Part shown: in pieces, positions 36,537 through 45,159 of the stretch
Layout of the letters: every line of letters starts with the position of its first letter
Numbering within the stretch: position 1 is the stretch's first letter
Assembly (NCBI GenBank): GCA_046349915.1
Contig: JAXMBL010000007.1
Location: forward strand, 248,001-312,000
DNA length: 64,000 nucleotides
Source: CAIXSC01 sp046349915
GTDB lineage: Bacteria; Planctomycetota; Planctomycetia; Pirellulales; Pirellulaceae
Direction of reading: 5' to 3'
Notes under the pieces: generated by a model
The model's database searches: none
Told to the model about the DNA's origin: nothing
The model's input: only the letters and a program-made list of their open reading frames with translations
Translations under genes and position numbers: made by a program

Positions 36537-38972
36537 ATGTGTCTCACTCGCTTGATTGCCGTTGCGATACTCCTGGGGATTGGCCAAGTTGGGGCGCAAT
36601 CCACAGACGACTTGCCATTAGCGATCGAGCCCGCGGAAGTTGTCTTGGATGGCGCCGAGGCTCGCCAGCAACTGATCGTGACCGAATTGCGGAATGGGCG
36701 CGAGGTGGATGCGACGGAGAGGGTGCGCTTTACGATTGCTGACGCCTCGGTAGCGAGTGTTTCCTCAACGGGGGTAGTGACTCCACGAGCGAATGGCGTA
36801 ACGCAAATTCGAGTCAAGTTAGGGGCGGTTTCGAAGTCGGTCGAGTTGCGGGTGACGAATGCGGATCAGCTATCCCAATTACATTTCGCCCGGGATATTG
36901 TCCCGCTGCTGACGCGAGCTGGCTGCAATTCCGGCGGCTGCCACGGCAAGCAGAATGGACAAAAGGGGTTTCAGCTTTCGGTCTTTGGTTATGATCCCCG
37001 AAGCGACTATCACGCGCTGGTCAGTGAAGGGCGAGGGCGACGATTATTTCCGAGTGCACCCGAACGATCTTTACTCCTAGGAAAGGCGCTTCATCAGATT
37101 CCGCACGGGGGAGGGGAGCGGCTCGTGCCGGACTCGCCCGAACATCGTCGACTGCTGCGCTGGATTTCACTCGGCATGCCCTGGGGCGATGATGACGCGC
37201 ACCATGTTACGGCGATTCGTGTCTTTCCCGAACAGCGGACGTTGGGCGCTGCCGCAGTCCAGCGACTTTCAGTCACCGCTCAATACTCGGATGGTCAGCT
37301 TCGCGACGTAACGCATGAAGCGTTGTTCCACTCGAATGATGAAACGCTCGCTGAAGTCGATCGAACCGGGCGAGTGACGACGACAGGCGGAGCTGGGGAA
37401 TCAGCGATTGTCGTGCGATACGCCGACCAAGTCACGGCCAGTTTGATTACCGTGCCCTTGAATCAAGGGGTGTCTTTGACATCGCGTCCGGCGAGTTGGG
37501 ATCGTGCAAACTCGATCGATCGTTTAGTCGCCGAAAAGTGGGAGCGTCTAGGACTAGTTCCTTCCTCGCCTGCCGACGAGGCGACTTTGCTTCGACGACT
37601 TTACCTCGATCTGATCGGTCGGCTGCCAACTCCGCTCGAGGCCGCGGAATATTTGCGGGACAGTCGGCCAGACAAGCGAGAGCGATTGGTCGATCAGCTC
37701 CTGCTGCGAACTGAGTACGCCGATTTGTGGGCGCTACGTTGGGCGGACTTGTTGCGGATTAATCGCGAAGAACTTGGCGCCCAAGGAGCGGCTCGCTATC
37801 ACGCATGGTTGCGGGACGCTGTCGCACGCAACGTCCCCTACGACCAGTTCGTGCGAGAACTCATCGGGGCTCGCGGACATACGGACCGCAATGGCGCTGC
37901 AAATTTCTATCGCGCGTTCAAGGATCCGAACGACCTGACGGTCGCCATCAGTCAAGTCTTCCTTGGCGTCAGGTTGGAGTGTGCTCGCTGTCATCATCAT
38001 CCCTACGAACAGTGGAGCCAGGATGATTTCTATGGCTTTGCGGCGTTCTTTCCGCGGATTGTCCGTAAGCCGGCGGGAGGATCGGCGTTCACCGTCTATG
38101 TGGGCGATGTCGGCGAGGTGAAGCACCCGAAGACTCTGCAGGTGATGCGGCCGCGAGTCTTGCTGGGCGAGTCAAGTGAGTCCACCGATACTCGCGACCC
38201 ACGAATACAACTCGCCGATTGGATGGTCTCAAGACAGAATCCCTGGGTCGCCCGGACGCTCGTCAATCGAGTTTGGGCGCACTTGATGGGTCGCGGGCTG
38301 GTAGAGCCTGTCGACGACATGCGGGCGACGAACCCGGCTAGCAACGAGCCGCTGTTGGCTGCGTTGTCGCACGATTTTGTCGTCGGAGGATACGACATTC
38401 GCGGCCTTATCAAGAGAATCGTGACTTCCGGCGTCTATGGTTTGAGTTCCGAGCCGAATGATACGAATGTGCGCGACACTCGTAACCACTCGCGGGCTTA
38501 CCGCAAACGTTTGAGTGCCGAAGTATTGCTCGACGCCGTGTGCGACGTAACCGGAGAAGCCGAGTCATTCGCGGGCGTGCCGCCAGGCACTCGTGCGACC
38601 CAATTGTGGGACCATCGACAGCCGTCGGTGTTCCTCGACACTTTCGGTCGCCCCCAACGCAAGACGGTATGTCAGTGCGAGCGAGTATCGGAGGCGACGC
38701 TGGGGCAGATTCTCCATTTGTTGAATTCACCTGGAGTCAATGAAAAGATCTCCTCACCGACAGGGCGAGCTGCTCGCTTGGCGACGACCGAGTTGAATGA
38801 CGACAAGGCAATTGACGAACTCTACCTGGCCGCGTACTCGCGTTATCCTCGCGAGGAAGAAAGACAATTGGCTCGCTCCGCCTTGAAGGCCGCTGGCGCG
38901 GACCGGCGACAGGTGATGGAAGATTTGCTTTGGGCTTTACTGAATTCCGCCGAGTTTGTCCTGAACCATTAA
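36537..38972 (+). CDS. DUF1549/DUF1553 cytochrome-type secreted protein with Ig-like domain
   Basis: An 811-residue secreted protein (signal MCLTRLIAVAILLGIGQVGA). Order: bacterial Ig-like (BIG2) domain to about residue 110; a PSD1-like segment with CNSGGCHGKQNG (spacing C-x4-C-H, not the canonical C-x2-C-H); a second Ig-like segment; DUF1549 from about residue 330 (EATLLRRLYLDLIGRLPTPL) including a true heme-type motif CARCHHHPYEQWSQDDFYGF; and DUF1553 (LADWMVSRQNPWVARTLVNR, then VWAHLMGRGLVEP). Members pair with DUF1501 proteins, as here, and are thought to serve in carbohydrate or sulfated-polymer use; the reaction is unknown. First gene of a run extending to 50345. Confidence 0.93.
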   Translation: MCLTRLIAVAILLGIGQVGAQSTDDLPLAIEPAEVVLDGAEARQQLIVTELRNGREVDATERVRFTIADASVASVSSTGVVTPRANGVTQIRVKLGAVSKSVELRVTNADQLSQLHFARDIVPLLTRAGCNSGGCHGKQNGQKGFQLSVFGYDPRSDYHALVSEGRGRRLFPSAPERSLLLGKALHQIPHGGGERLVPDSPEHRRLLRWISLGMPWGDDDAHHVTAIRVFPEQRTLGAAAVQRLSVTAQYSDGQLRDVTHEALFHSNDETLAEVDRTGRVTTTGGAGESAIVVRYADQVTASLITVPLNQGVSLTSRPASWDRANSIDRLVAEKWERLGLVPSSPADEATLLRRLYLDLIGRLPTPLEAAEYLRDSRPDKRERLVDQLLLRTEYADLWALRWADLLRINREELGAQGAARYHAWLRDAVARNVPYDQFVRELIGARGHTDRNGAANFYRAFKDPNDLTVAISQVFLGVRLECARCHHHPYEQWSQDDFYGFAAFFPRIVRKPAGGSAFTVYVGDVGEVKHPKTLQVMRPRVLLGESSESTDTRDPRIQLADWMVSRQNPWVARTLVNRVWAHLMGRGLVEPVDDMRATNPASNEPLLAALSHDFVVGGYDIRGLIKRIVTSGVYGLSSEPNDTNVRDTRNHSRAYRKRLSAEVLLDAVCDVTGEAESFAGVPPGTRATQLWDHRQPSVFLDTFGRPQRKTVCQCERVSEATLGQILHLLNSPGVNEKISSPTGRAARLATTELNDDKAIDELYLAAYSRYPREEERQLARSALKAAGADRRQVMEDLLWALLNSAEFVLNH

Positions 38973-39039
38973 GGAAATGGCGTGGGGGATGGATAGAGGC
39001 TGCGTCACCTAAGGCCACAACCGGGAAGTCATAAGAAGT

Positions 39040-40434
39040 ATGGACAACAATTACTGCGATGGGCGCTCGCGACGCGATCTCTTGCGACTTGGGCTCGGCA
39101 CGGCTGCGGGGCTCGGGCTGGCTCAGAGCCTGCGCATGACGGCGGCCAGCGAACCGATGACCGCTGTCGGTCGCGATGCCAAGGGACCGCAAGCCGCTTC
39201 CCTCTTAGAGGCGCCAGGGAAGGTCGCGAACGCGCCTGCCAAACGATGCATCTTCCTCTGGATGGACGGCGGCCCTAGTCACCATGAGACGTTCGACCCC
39301 AAGCCGGAAGCTCCGTCGGAGATTCGCGGGGAATTCGACGCCATCGCGACGAATGTGCCGGGCCAGCGGATCGGTGAATTGCTACCGCGAATCGCACAGG
39401 TGATGAATCGAGTCACGGTGGTGCGTTCCGTCGCCCATCATGACCCTGGGCATGGCGGGGGAAATCACTACCTGACCACCGGAAGCCCCACTCCCGTACC
39501 GATCGGATGTGGCGACTCAGCCAGCTTTCACCCGAGCATTGGTTCGTTTGTGGCGCGTGAACTTGGCACTACCGTTGGTCTGCCTGCCTATGTTCAGTTT
39601 GCCCTGCCGTCCCCTTTGCGCTCGGGCGGCCCCAATTTTCTAGGCAGCGCTTATGCTCCTTTCCTAGTGGCGAACAACCCCAATAACGCCGACTTCACGT
39701 TGCCCGACGTGACGCTGCCCGCGGGCGTGGGAGAGGGGCGAGCTCGTTCACGCATGGAATTGCGTCGATCGATGGATCGATTACAACGCATGGCGGATGA
39801 GGCGGCCGCCGATCCGGCTCGAGGGTTCGACCGCTTTCAGGAGCGAGCCGTGGGGTTGGTGACTTCGCCCCGCGTGAAGGAAGCGTTTGACTTGACGCGT
39901 GAATCCGCGACGATTCGCGACGCCTATGGTCGGACGATGGTCGGCCAACAGTGTCTTCTTGCGAGACGGCTCGTTGAAGCAGGCGTGCCATTCGTGACGG
40001 TGCAACATGCGGGCTGGGATCACCATACTAATATCTTCACTTATCTGAAGACTCGCTGGCTGCCCATATTTGATCAAGCCTTTTCACAACTCATCCTGGA
40101 TCTTAATGCTCGCGGACTACTCGAAGACACGCTGGTCGTAGCGCTCGGCGAGTTTGGGCGAACGCCCAAGATCAACAAGGATGGCGGTCGGGATCATTGG
40201 CCAGGCGCCATGTCGATCGTTTGGGCGGGCGCCTGTGTGCCTCGTGGCCAGATCGTCGGCGCCACCGATAGTCATGGGGCTGCTCCTAGCGAGCGTCCTT
40301 TGCGAGTCGAGGACTTTGCTTGCTCCTTGTATGCGAAACTGGGCTTGAATCCTCACAAGGAGTTCATCACGCCCGAAGGCCGTCCCGTGCGGATGGTCAA
40401 TGGCGGCAAACCGATCCCCGAGCTGTTTGGTTGA
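39040..40434 (+). CDS. DUF1501 protein with Tat-like signal
   Basis: A 464-residue protein starting MDNNYCDGRSRRDLLRLGLG, with a twin-arginine signal (SRRDLLRLGLGTAAGLGLAQ). The DUF1501 body has KRCIFLWMDGGPSHHETFDP, VVRSVAHHDPGHGGGNHYL, GEFGRTPKINKDGGRDHWPG and a C-terminal SHGAAPSERPLRVEDF. The metal-ligand pattern (D..H, GRDHW) resembles the alkaline-phosphatase/sulfatase superfamily. It follows its DUF1549 partner by 67 bases, the usual pairing in planctomycetes. Confidence 0.93.
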   Translation: MDNNYCDGRSRRDLLRLGLGTAAGLGLAQSLRMTAASEPMTAVGRDAKGPQAASLLEAPGKVANAPAKRCIFLWMDGGPSHHETFDPKPEAPSEIRGEFDAIATNVPGQRIGELLPRIAQVMNRVTVVRSVAHHDPGHGGGNHYLTTGSPTPVPIGCGDSASFHPSIGSFVARELGTTVGLPAYVQFALPSPLRSGGPNFLGSAYAPFLVANNPNNADFTLPDVTLPAGVGEGRARSRMELRRSMDRLQRMADEAAADPARGFDRFQERAVGLVTSPRVKEAFDLTRESATIRDAYGRTMVGQQCLLARRLVEAGVPFVTVQHAGWDHHTNIFTYLKTRWLPIFDQAFSQLILDLNARGLLEDTLVVALGEFGRTPKINKDGGRDHWPGAMSIVWAGACVPRGQIVGATDSHGAAPSERPLRVEDFACSLYAKLGLNPHKEFITPEGRPVRMVNGGKPIPELFG

Positions 40435-40445
40435 GAGTTTTCGTC

Positions 40446-42734
40446 ATGAACGACTGGGGTACGCGTTCGGTTTGTGGGAAGCGACAGGCCGCGATCTGTG
40501 TGGGGATGCTGGTCGCTTGGTGGGGTGGCTTTGCCGCTGCCCAGACAACACCACGAATCGACTACGTATGGCCGTCTGACGCCGTGCGTGGGAGCGAGGT
40601 CGAGGTGCAGGTAGCAGGCGAATTCGTACCCGATGACGTGAGTCTCGAAGTAGAGGGGCCTGGCCTGGAGGTAGTGCGCTCTTTGGGGCGGCTTCGCTAC
40701 CTGCTTCGAGTCGCATCGGACGCGACGCCTGGTCCGCGCGAACTGCGTCTCGTCGCCACGCAAGGCGCCAGTTCTCCGTTTCCATTCATGATTGGCGACT
40801 TACCCGTTGTCTTGCAGAGTGCCCTGAAAGAATCGGCCGCGAACTCTTTGCCGTTGCGCACGGTGATTCAAGGACGACTTACGTCTCCGTCCGCGGTGGA
40901 TGAGTATCCGCTGGTCCTCAAGGCGGGCCAGACTATTGTCTGCGTCGTGCAGTCTCGCCCGTTGCGTTCGCCCCTTGAGCCGATTCTGCGCTTGGTAGAT
41001 GCGACGGGGCGAGTGGTCGCTGTCAGCGTGGATGCTCGCAGCGCCGATGCGGTGCTGACCTATCGCGCTCAAGCGTCTGAATCCTTGAAGCTGCAAGTGC
41101 TCGACTTTCAAGGCAACGGCAGCCCCGCTCATCTGTATCAATTGCTGGTCACGGATGGCCCGTGGCTCGATTCGGTTTTCCCCTGGACTCTGGAGTCGGG
41201 GAAGGAATCGCCCGTGTTGTTGAAGGGCTGGAATTTTCCTGGTGCGGAAACGTCGGTTTCACACGTTGTTTCCGCGCGGACTCCTGGGAACGCCGCGATT
41301 TCTTTTCCTGGTGCTGTCAACTCGCTCAAGGTCGTCATCAGCGAAGGTGCGAGCATTCAAGAGGTTGAGCCCAATGACGCGATCGATAAGGCACAGGCAG
41401 TTCAGTGGCCGACTCGCATTCTGGGACGTTTCGATTCTCGCGGTGATGAGGGGGACCAAGACTTATTCGAGTTTGCGGCCAAGAAGGCCGAAACGATTGT
41501 GTTTGATGTCGATGCGGCCGACATGCAATCGCCAGCCGATGCCGTGCTGACCGTATTCGATGCGATGGGAAAGAAGTTGATCGAGCAAGATGACTTCGAG
41601 GGATCGCGCGACCCATGGCTTCGCTTCACGCCGCCCGCCGATGGACAATATCGACTCGCCATTCACGAACGTTCATGGAGCGGCGGGCCTGATTATGCCT
41701 ATCAGATCCAGGTTTACGCTCCACGTCCCGACGTGAAGGCTCGAGTGAACACGATGTCGCTTTATGTCGAGGAAGGGAAGAAAGGAAGCTTGCCGGTTGT
41801 TGTGCAACGACTCGATGGATACTCGGGCGAGTTGCAGGTGACGGCGGTCGATTTGCCGATGGGGATGACCGCCACGGTGGAGAAAGTACCGGAGAAAACG
41901 CCCGCGACCGTGACACTGCAAATCAGCGCCGAAAATGTGCGAGGCGCGGCGGGTGGATTGGCACGAGTCGTGGTGCGTGGGGGGGAGGGAGTTGCGATCG
42001 AGAAGGAGGCGGTGATTGCTGAATCGCCTGCGCCGACCTCGCCGACAACTCAACGACTCTGGGTGGCCGCGGGTCCTGGCATCCCCTTTACTCTGAAGAC
42101 CACCACTACAATTCTCGAAGCGCCGCGAATGGCCGCTTTCCCCTTCCCGGTCCAGGTGGAACGACTCGGTGATTTTGTCGGCCCGATCAAGCTGGTGGGA
42201 GTCGAACCCGATCGACGCGGAACAGTTCGACCACTATCTGGTGAAATCCTCGCCCAAGGATCAACGGGCGCGATTCCTCTAGTCATCCAACATCGAGTAA
42301 CCGAGGGGACTACTCACCGCTGTCGAGTGATGGGGATCGCGGAGGTAAAGGGAGCCGACGGAAAAAGCTATCAGGTATTTCACGTCGCTCCTGGCGCCAT
42401 GGCAATGGGGTGTGAGCCAAGTTGGCTGTCCCTGCTGGCCAATCCAATGCCGGCGTCTTGGCGTCCGGGCGGACAGGTAAGCGTTGCACTGTCGTGGACT
42501 CAGCGTGTCCCGCTAGAATCGATTTCGTTTCGGCTCGAACCACCCGCGGGCGTGCGTGGGGTAGAGTGTGAACCGGTGGTGGTTTCCGCGGGCGTCACAC
42601 AGGCTCGCCTTGAACTGCGGTTCGCGGCGGAGGTCGTACTTCCTCCACGAGCCGTCTTCACGGTCAAGGCGGAATCGACGCATCGAGGGTTGCCCGTATA
42701 CGGCGAGACGGCTTTTCGCTTAGATCGCGATTGA
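40446..42734 (+). CDS. Secreted protein with pre-peptidase C-terminal (PPC) domain
   Basis: A 762-residue secreted protein with a signal peptide (AAICVGMLVAWWGGFAAAQT). Residues ~35-110 look like an IPT/TIG-type Ig fold (PRIDYVWPSDAVRGSEVEVQ). A PPC domain is seen at about residues 300-430: EVEPNDAIDKAQAV, then GDQDLFEFAAKKAETIVFDV and DGQYRLAIHERSW. The remainder is beta-rich. Such proteins often accompany DUF1549/DUF1501 pairs and may bind extracellular polymers. ATG 40446, 11 bases after the DUF1501 stop, replaces an upstream frame start at 40320 that lies inside DUF1501. Confidence 0.85.
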   Translation: MNDWGTRSVCGKRQAAICVGMLVAWWGGFAAAQTTPRIDYVWPSDAVRGSEVEVQVAGEFVPDDVSLEVEGPGLEVVRSLGRLRYLLRVASDATPGPRELRLVATQGASSPFPFMIGDLPVVLQSALKESAANSLPLRTVIQGRLTSPSAVDEYPLVLKAGQTIVCVVQSRPLRSPLEPILRLVDATGRVVAVSVDARSADAVLTYRAQASESLKLQVLDFQGNGSPAHLYQLLVTDGPWLDSVFPWTLESGKESPVLLKGWNFPGAETSVSHVVSARTPGNAAISFPGAVNSLKVVISEGASIQEVEPNDAIDKAQAVQWPTRILGRFDSRGDEGDQDLFEFAAKKAETIVFDVDAADMQSPADAVLTVFDAMGKKLIEQDDFEGSRDPWLRFTPPADGQYRLAIHERSWSGGPDYAYQIQVYAPRPDVKARVNTMSLYVEEGKKGSLPVVVQRLDGYSGELQVTAVDLPMGMTATVEKVPEKTPATVTLQISAENVRGAAGGLARVVVRGGEGVAIEKEAVIAESPAPTSPTTQRLWVAAGPGIPFTLKTTTTILEAPRMAAFPFPVQVERLGDFVGPIKLVGVEPDRRGTVRPLSGEILAQGSTGAIPLVIQHRVTEGTTHRCRVMGIAEVKGADGKSYQVFHVAPGAMAMGCEPSWLSLLANPMPASWRPGGQVSVALSWTQRVPLESISFRLEPPAGVRGVECEPVVVSAGVTQARLELRFAAEVVLPPRAVFTVKAESTHRGLPVYGETAFRLDRD

Positions 42735-42742
42735 GGTCTATC

Positions 42743-43837
42743 ATGCAGCGACGCACTTTTCTGCAAACGGGGTTGGCGATGACGATGACGACGCCGCTGA
42801 TAGCGGCCCTGCGACGCGAACGAGTAGACGAAGCCATCGCCTCTCTCCAGCATGCGGTCGATGAAAAACAGGTGGCGGCGGCCACGTTGTATGTCGAGCA
42901 GCGAGGGGAGACGTTGGCTCGCGCTTTCGGCGCCGCGAAGGACGAGCATGCGATGTTCTTGCTCGGGTCGATCTCCAAGCCCATCGCCATTACGTCGCTC
43001 ATAACATTACTGGATGAAGAGAAGCTGAAGTTGGAGGACCCTCTCCATAAGTACATCCCCGCTTTCTCGGGCGAGGGGCGTGAGCGAGTGACGCTCCAGC
43101 ATTTGCTGACTCACGTCTCGGGGTTGCCCGATCAGTTGCCCAACAACGGAGACTTGCGAAAGTCGCATGCTCCCCTGTCGGAGTTTGTGCTGAGAGCAAT
43201 CAAGACGCCGCTGCACTTCGCTCCTGGAACTCGTTACATGTACTCGAGCATGGCGATCTTGCTCGCGTGCCGAGTTGCGGAAATCGTGGGAGGCGCTGAT
43301 ATTTTGACGCTCGTCGAGCAGCGAGTGTTGCGTCCCTTGAAGATGGAGCACTCGTCTCAAGGGTTGGGGCGATTTTCCTTGGACCAATTGGTCGCGATGC
43401 AGACCGAGCGAGCGGCGCCGGAGGCAGGCGGCGGTGATCCCACGGCGAAGAGTTGGGATTGGAATAGTCCCTACTGGCGAAAGCTCGGCGCCCCTTGGGG
43501 AGGCACTCATGCGTCGGCGCCCGATGTGGGACGATTTCTGGCCGAGTTCCTGGACGAGCGTGGAGCGGCCGTGAAACCCGCTACGGCGCGCCGTATGGTT
43601 GCCAATCACAACCCGGCAGGCTTCGTCTCTCGTGGACTTGGGTTCGCCGTGGGTTCCTCGATTGCCAGTCCTGGTTGTAGTCAAACGACTTTTGGACACA
43701 CCGGCTCGACAGGGACGATTGCTTGGGCCGACCCGTCGACGCGTACGATTTGTGTAGTACTTACTTCGCTGCCGGCACAAGCGGTGAAGCCCCATCCGCG
43801 AGACCTTGCGGCCGCTCGCATTGCGGCAGCGACGTGA
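42743..43837 (+). CDS. Serine beta-lactamase-like hydrolase (class C/PBP fold)
   Basis: A 364-residue protein with a Tat-like start (MQRRTFLQTGLAMTMTTPLI). The catalytic S-x-x-K is SISK near residue 76 in LLGSISKPIAITSLITLLDE, the second motif is probably Tyr in TRYMYSSMAILLACR, and the third is HTGSTG near residue 319. It resembles EstB-type esterases and AmpC-like proteins; a beta-lactam role is not implied. It starts 8 bases after the PPC gene and ends 5 bases before the M48 gene, so all are probably cotranscribed. Confidence 0.87.
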   Translation: MQRRTFLQTGLAMTMTTPLIAALRRERVDEAIASLQHAVDEKQVAAATLYVEQRGETLARAFGAAKDEHAMFLLGSISKPIAITSLITLLDEEKLKLEDPLHKYIPAFSGEGRERVTLQHLLTHVSGLPDQLPNNGDLRKSHAPLSEFVLRAIKTPLHFAPGTRYMYSSMAILLACRVAEIVGGADILTLVEQRVLRPLKMEHSSQGLGRFSLDQLVAMQTERAAPEAGGGDPTAKSWDWNSPYWRKLGAPWGGTHASAPDVGRFLAEFLDERGAAVKPATARRMVANHNPAGFVSRGLGFAVGSSIASPGCSQTTFGHTGSTGTIAWADPSTRTICVVLTSLPAQAVKPHPRDLAAARIAAAT

Positions 43838-43842
43838 CCCTT

Positions 43843-45159
43843 ATGTCGAAAAGTGAAGATGAGCCGTCCGACTCAACGGCAACTCCGTCGTCGAACGCCG
43901 CTGAAAATGTCGAGTCATCGCCAGCCGGTGATTCGAGCGGCCTGGGCAAGCAACCCGTATTGAAGCCGTTGCCGTATCACGTTGAGCTGCGCGATTGGCT
44001 CAAGGGGGAGGAGCCCGATCTTTGGCATTGGTTTTCGCGTGGGGAGAGGCGGGTCGCCGAAGTCGAGGCTCAACGATTTGAGCTATTGAAGTCGACTTAT
44101 CGAGTCGATCGCAAGTCGCAGTCTCGCTTGTACGATGCCGCCGACGAAGTGGCACGCAAGCTGGGGATTGGCGCGGAGATCTCGATTTATCAGGCCCAAA
44201 GTCCTCTCGGACTGAACGCGTCGCTGGTCTACCTGCCGGGGGAACCGCATGTCGTCCTGCATGGTCCGATTGGAGAACAATTAGGCGACAGCGAGTTGCG
44301 AGGGGTGTTGGGTCACGAGTTCACGCATTTCCTGTTGTTCGAGGATTGGGGCGGTGAATTCTGGACGACACGACGAATCCTCGAGTCATGGGATGCTATG
44401 GCCAGTCCTCATCCCGCTCACGTTGCGACTCTCCGTTTGTGGCGACTGTACGATGAGATACTCTGCGATCGGGGCGCCTATCACGTCACGGGCGATGTCA
44501 ACGTGGCGGTTTCAATGTTGGTGAAGGTGTTGACGGGAGTGCGCGAGGTAAACGCCGAAGCTTACTTGCGGCAGGCCGATGAGATTTTCGCGGCTGGTCC
44601 CACATCGTCCGCGGGCTACGATCATCCCGAAGCATTCATTCGCGCGCGAGCTCTACGGATGTGGGCAGAAGTGGGCGACGAGTCGAATGGAGCCATCGCG
44701 TCGATGATCGAAGGGCAGCCGCAACTCGATTCGCTTTGCCTGCTCGAACAACGACGCCTGCAAGTCGCCACCAGACGCTTGATCGATCGAATATTTCAGT
44801 ACAAGTGGTTTCAAAGTGACGCGACGTTGGCTCACTCGCGTTTGTACTTTCCCGACTACATTTCGCCTTCGCCTGGCGCCAAGGATTCCTTGGCCAATGC
44901 CCTTCGGGTAACGCCGGAGAGTGTGGGAGATTACTTCCTGTTCGTTCTGCTCGATTTTGTCGCGGCCGATCGTGATCTCGACGAGCCCGCGTTGGCCGCG
45001 GCGCTGGTTATCGCCGACGAGCTCGATCTGAAAGCGAGATTCATCGAACTGGCCCGGCGCGAATTGAAACTCCGCAAGACGCAACTTGACCGCATTGATC
45101 AAAACCGCGAAGCCTTGCTGACCCAGGCGACATCGTCTTCGGAGGAGGCGGCGAAGTGA
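43843..45159 (+). CDS. Soluble M48-family metalloprotease-like protein
   Basis: A 438-residue protein. The zinc site is HEFTH at residues 158-162 (RGVLGHEFTHFLLFED) with the third ligand probably Glu205 in DEILCDRGAYHV, matching the E-x-x-x-D pattern of M48 peptidases. There is no signal peptide and no transmembrane helix, unlike HtpX, so it is cytoplasmic. The C-terminal ~150 residues are helical and charged and match nothing I recognise; residues 1-40 are Ser/Glu-rich. Its stop overlaps the GTG start of the next gene by 4 bases (GTGA), so the protease and the pseudokinase-helicase are translationally coupled and presumably act together. Confidence 0.8.
   Translation: MSKSEDEPSDSTATPSSNAAENVESSPAGDSSGLGKQPVLKPLPYHVELRDWLKGEEPDLWHWFSRGERRVAEVEAQRFELLKSTYRVDRKSQSRLYDAADEVARKLGIGAEISIYQAQSPLGLNASLVYLPGEPHVVLHGPIGEQLGDSELRGVLGHEFTHFLLFEDWGGEFWTTRRILESWDAMASPHPAHVATLRLWRLYDEILCDRGAYHVTGDVNVAVSMLVKVLTGVREVNAEAYLRQADEIFAAGPTSSAGYDHPEAFIRARALRMWAEVGDESNGAIASMIEGQPQLDSLCLLEQRRLQVATRRLIDRIFQYKWFQSDATLAHSRLYFPDYISPSPGAKDSLANALRVTPESVGDYFLFVLLDFVAADRDLDEPALAAALVIADELDLKARFIELARRELKLRKTQLDRIDQNREALLTQATSSSEEAAK

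Noticed and set aside
42743..43837. Antibiotic-resistance beta-lactamase
   Set aside because: The SxxK/HTG set is shared by esterases and peptidases of the fold, and the context is catabolic.
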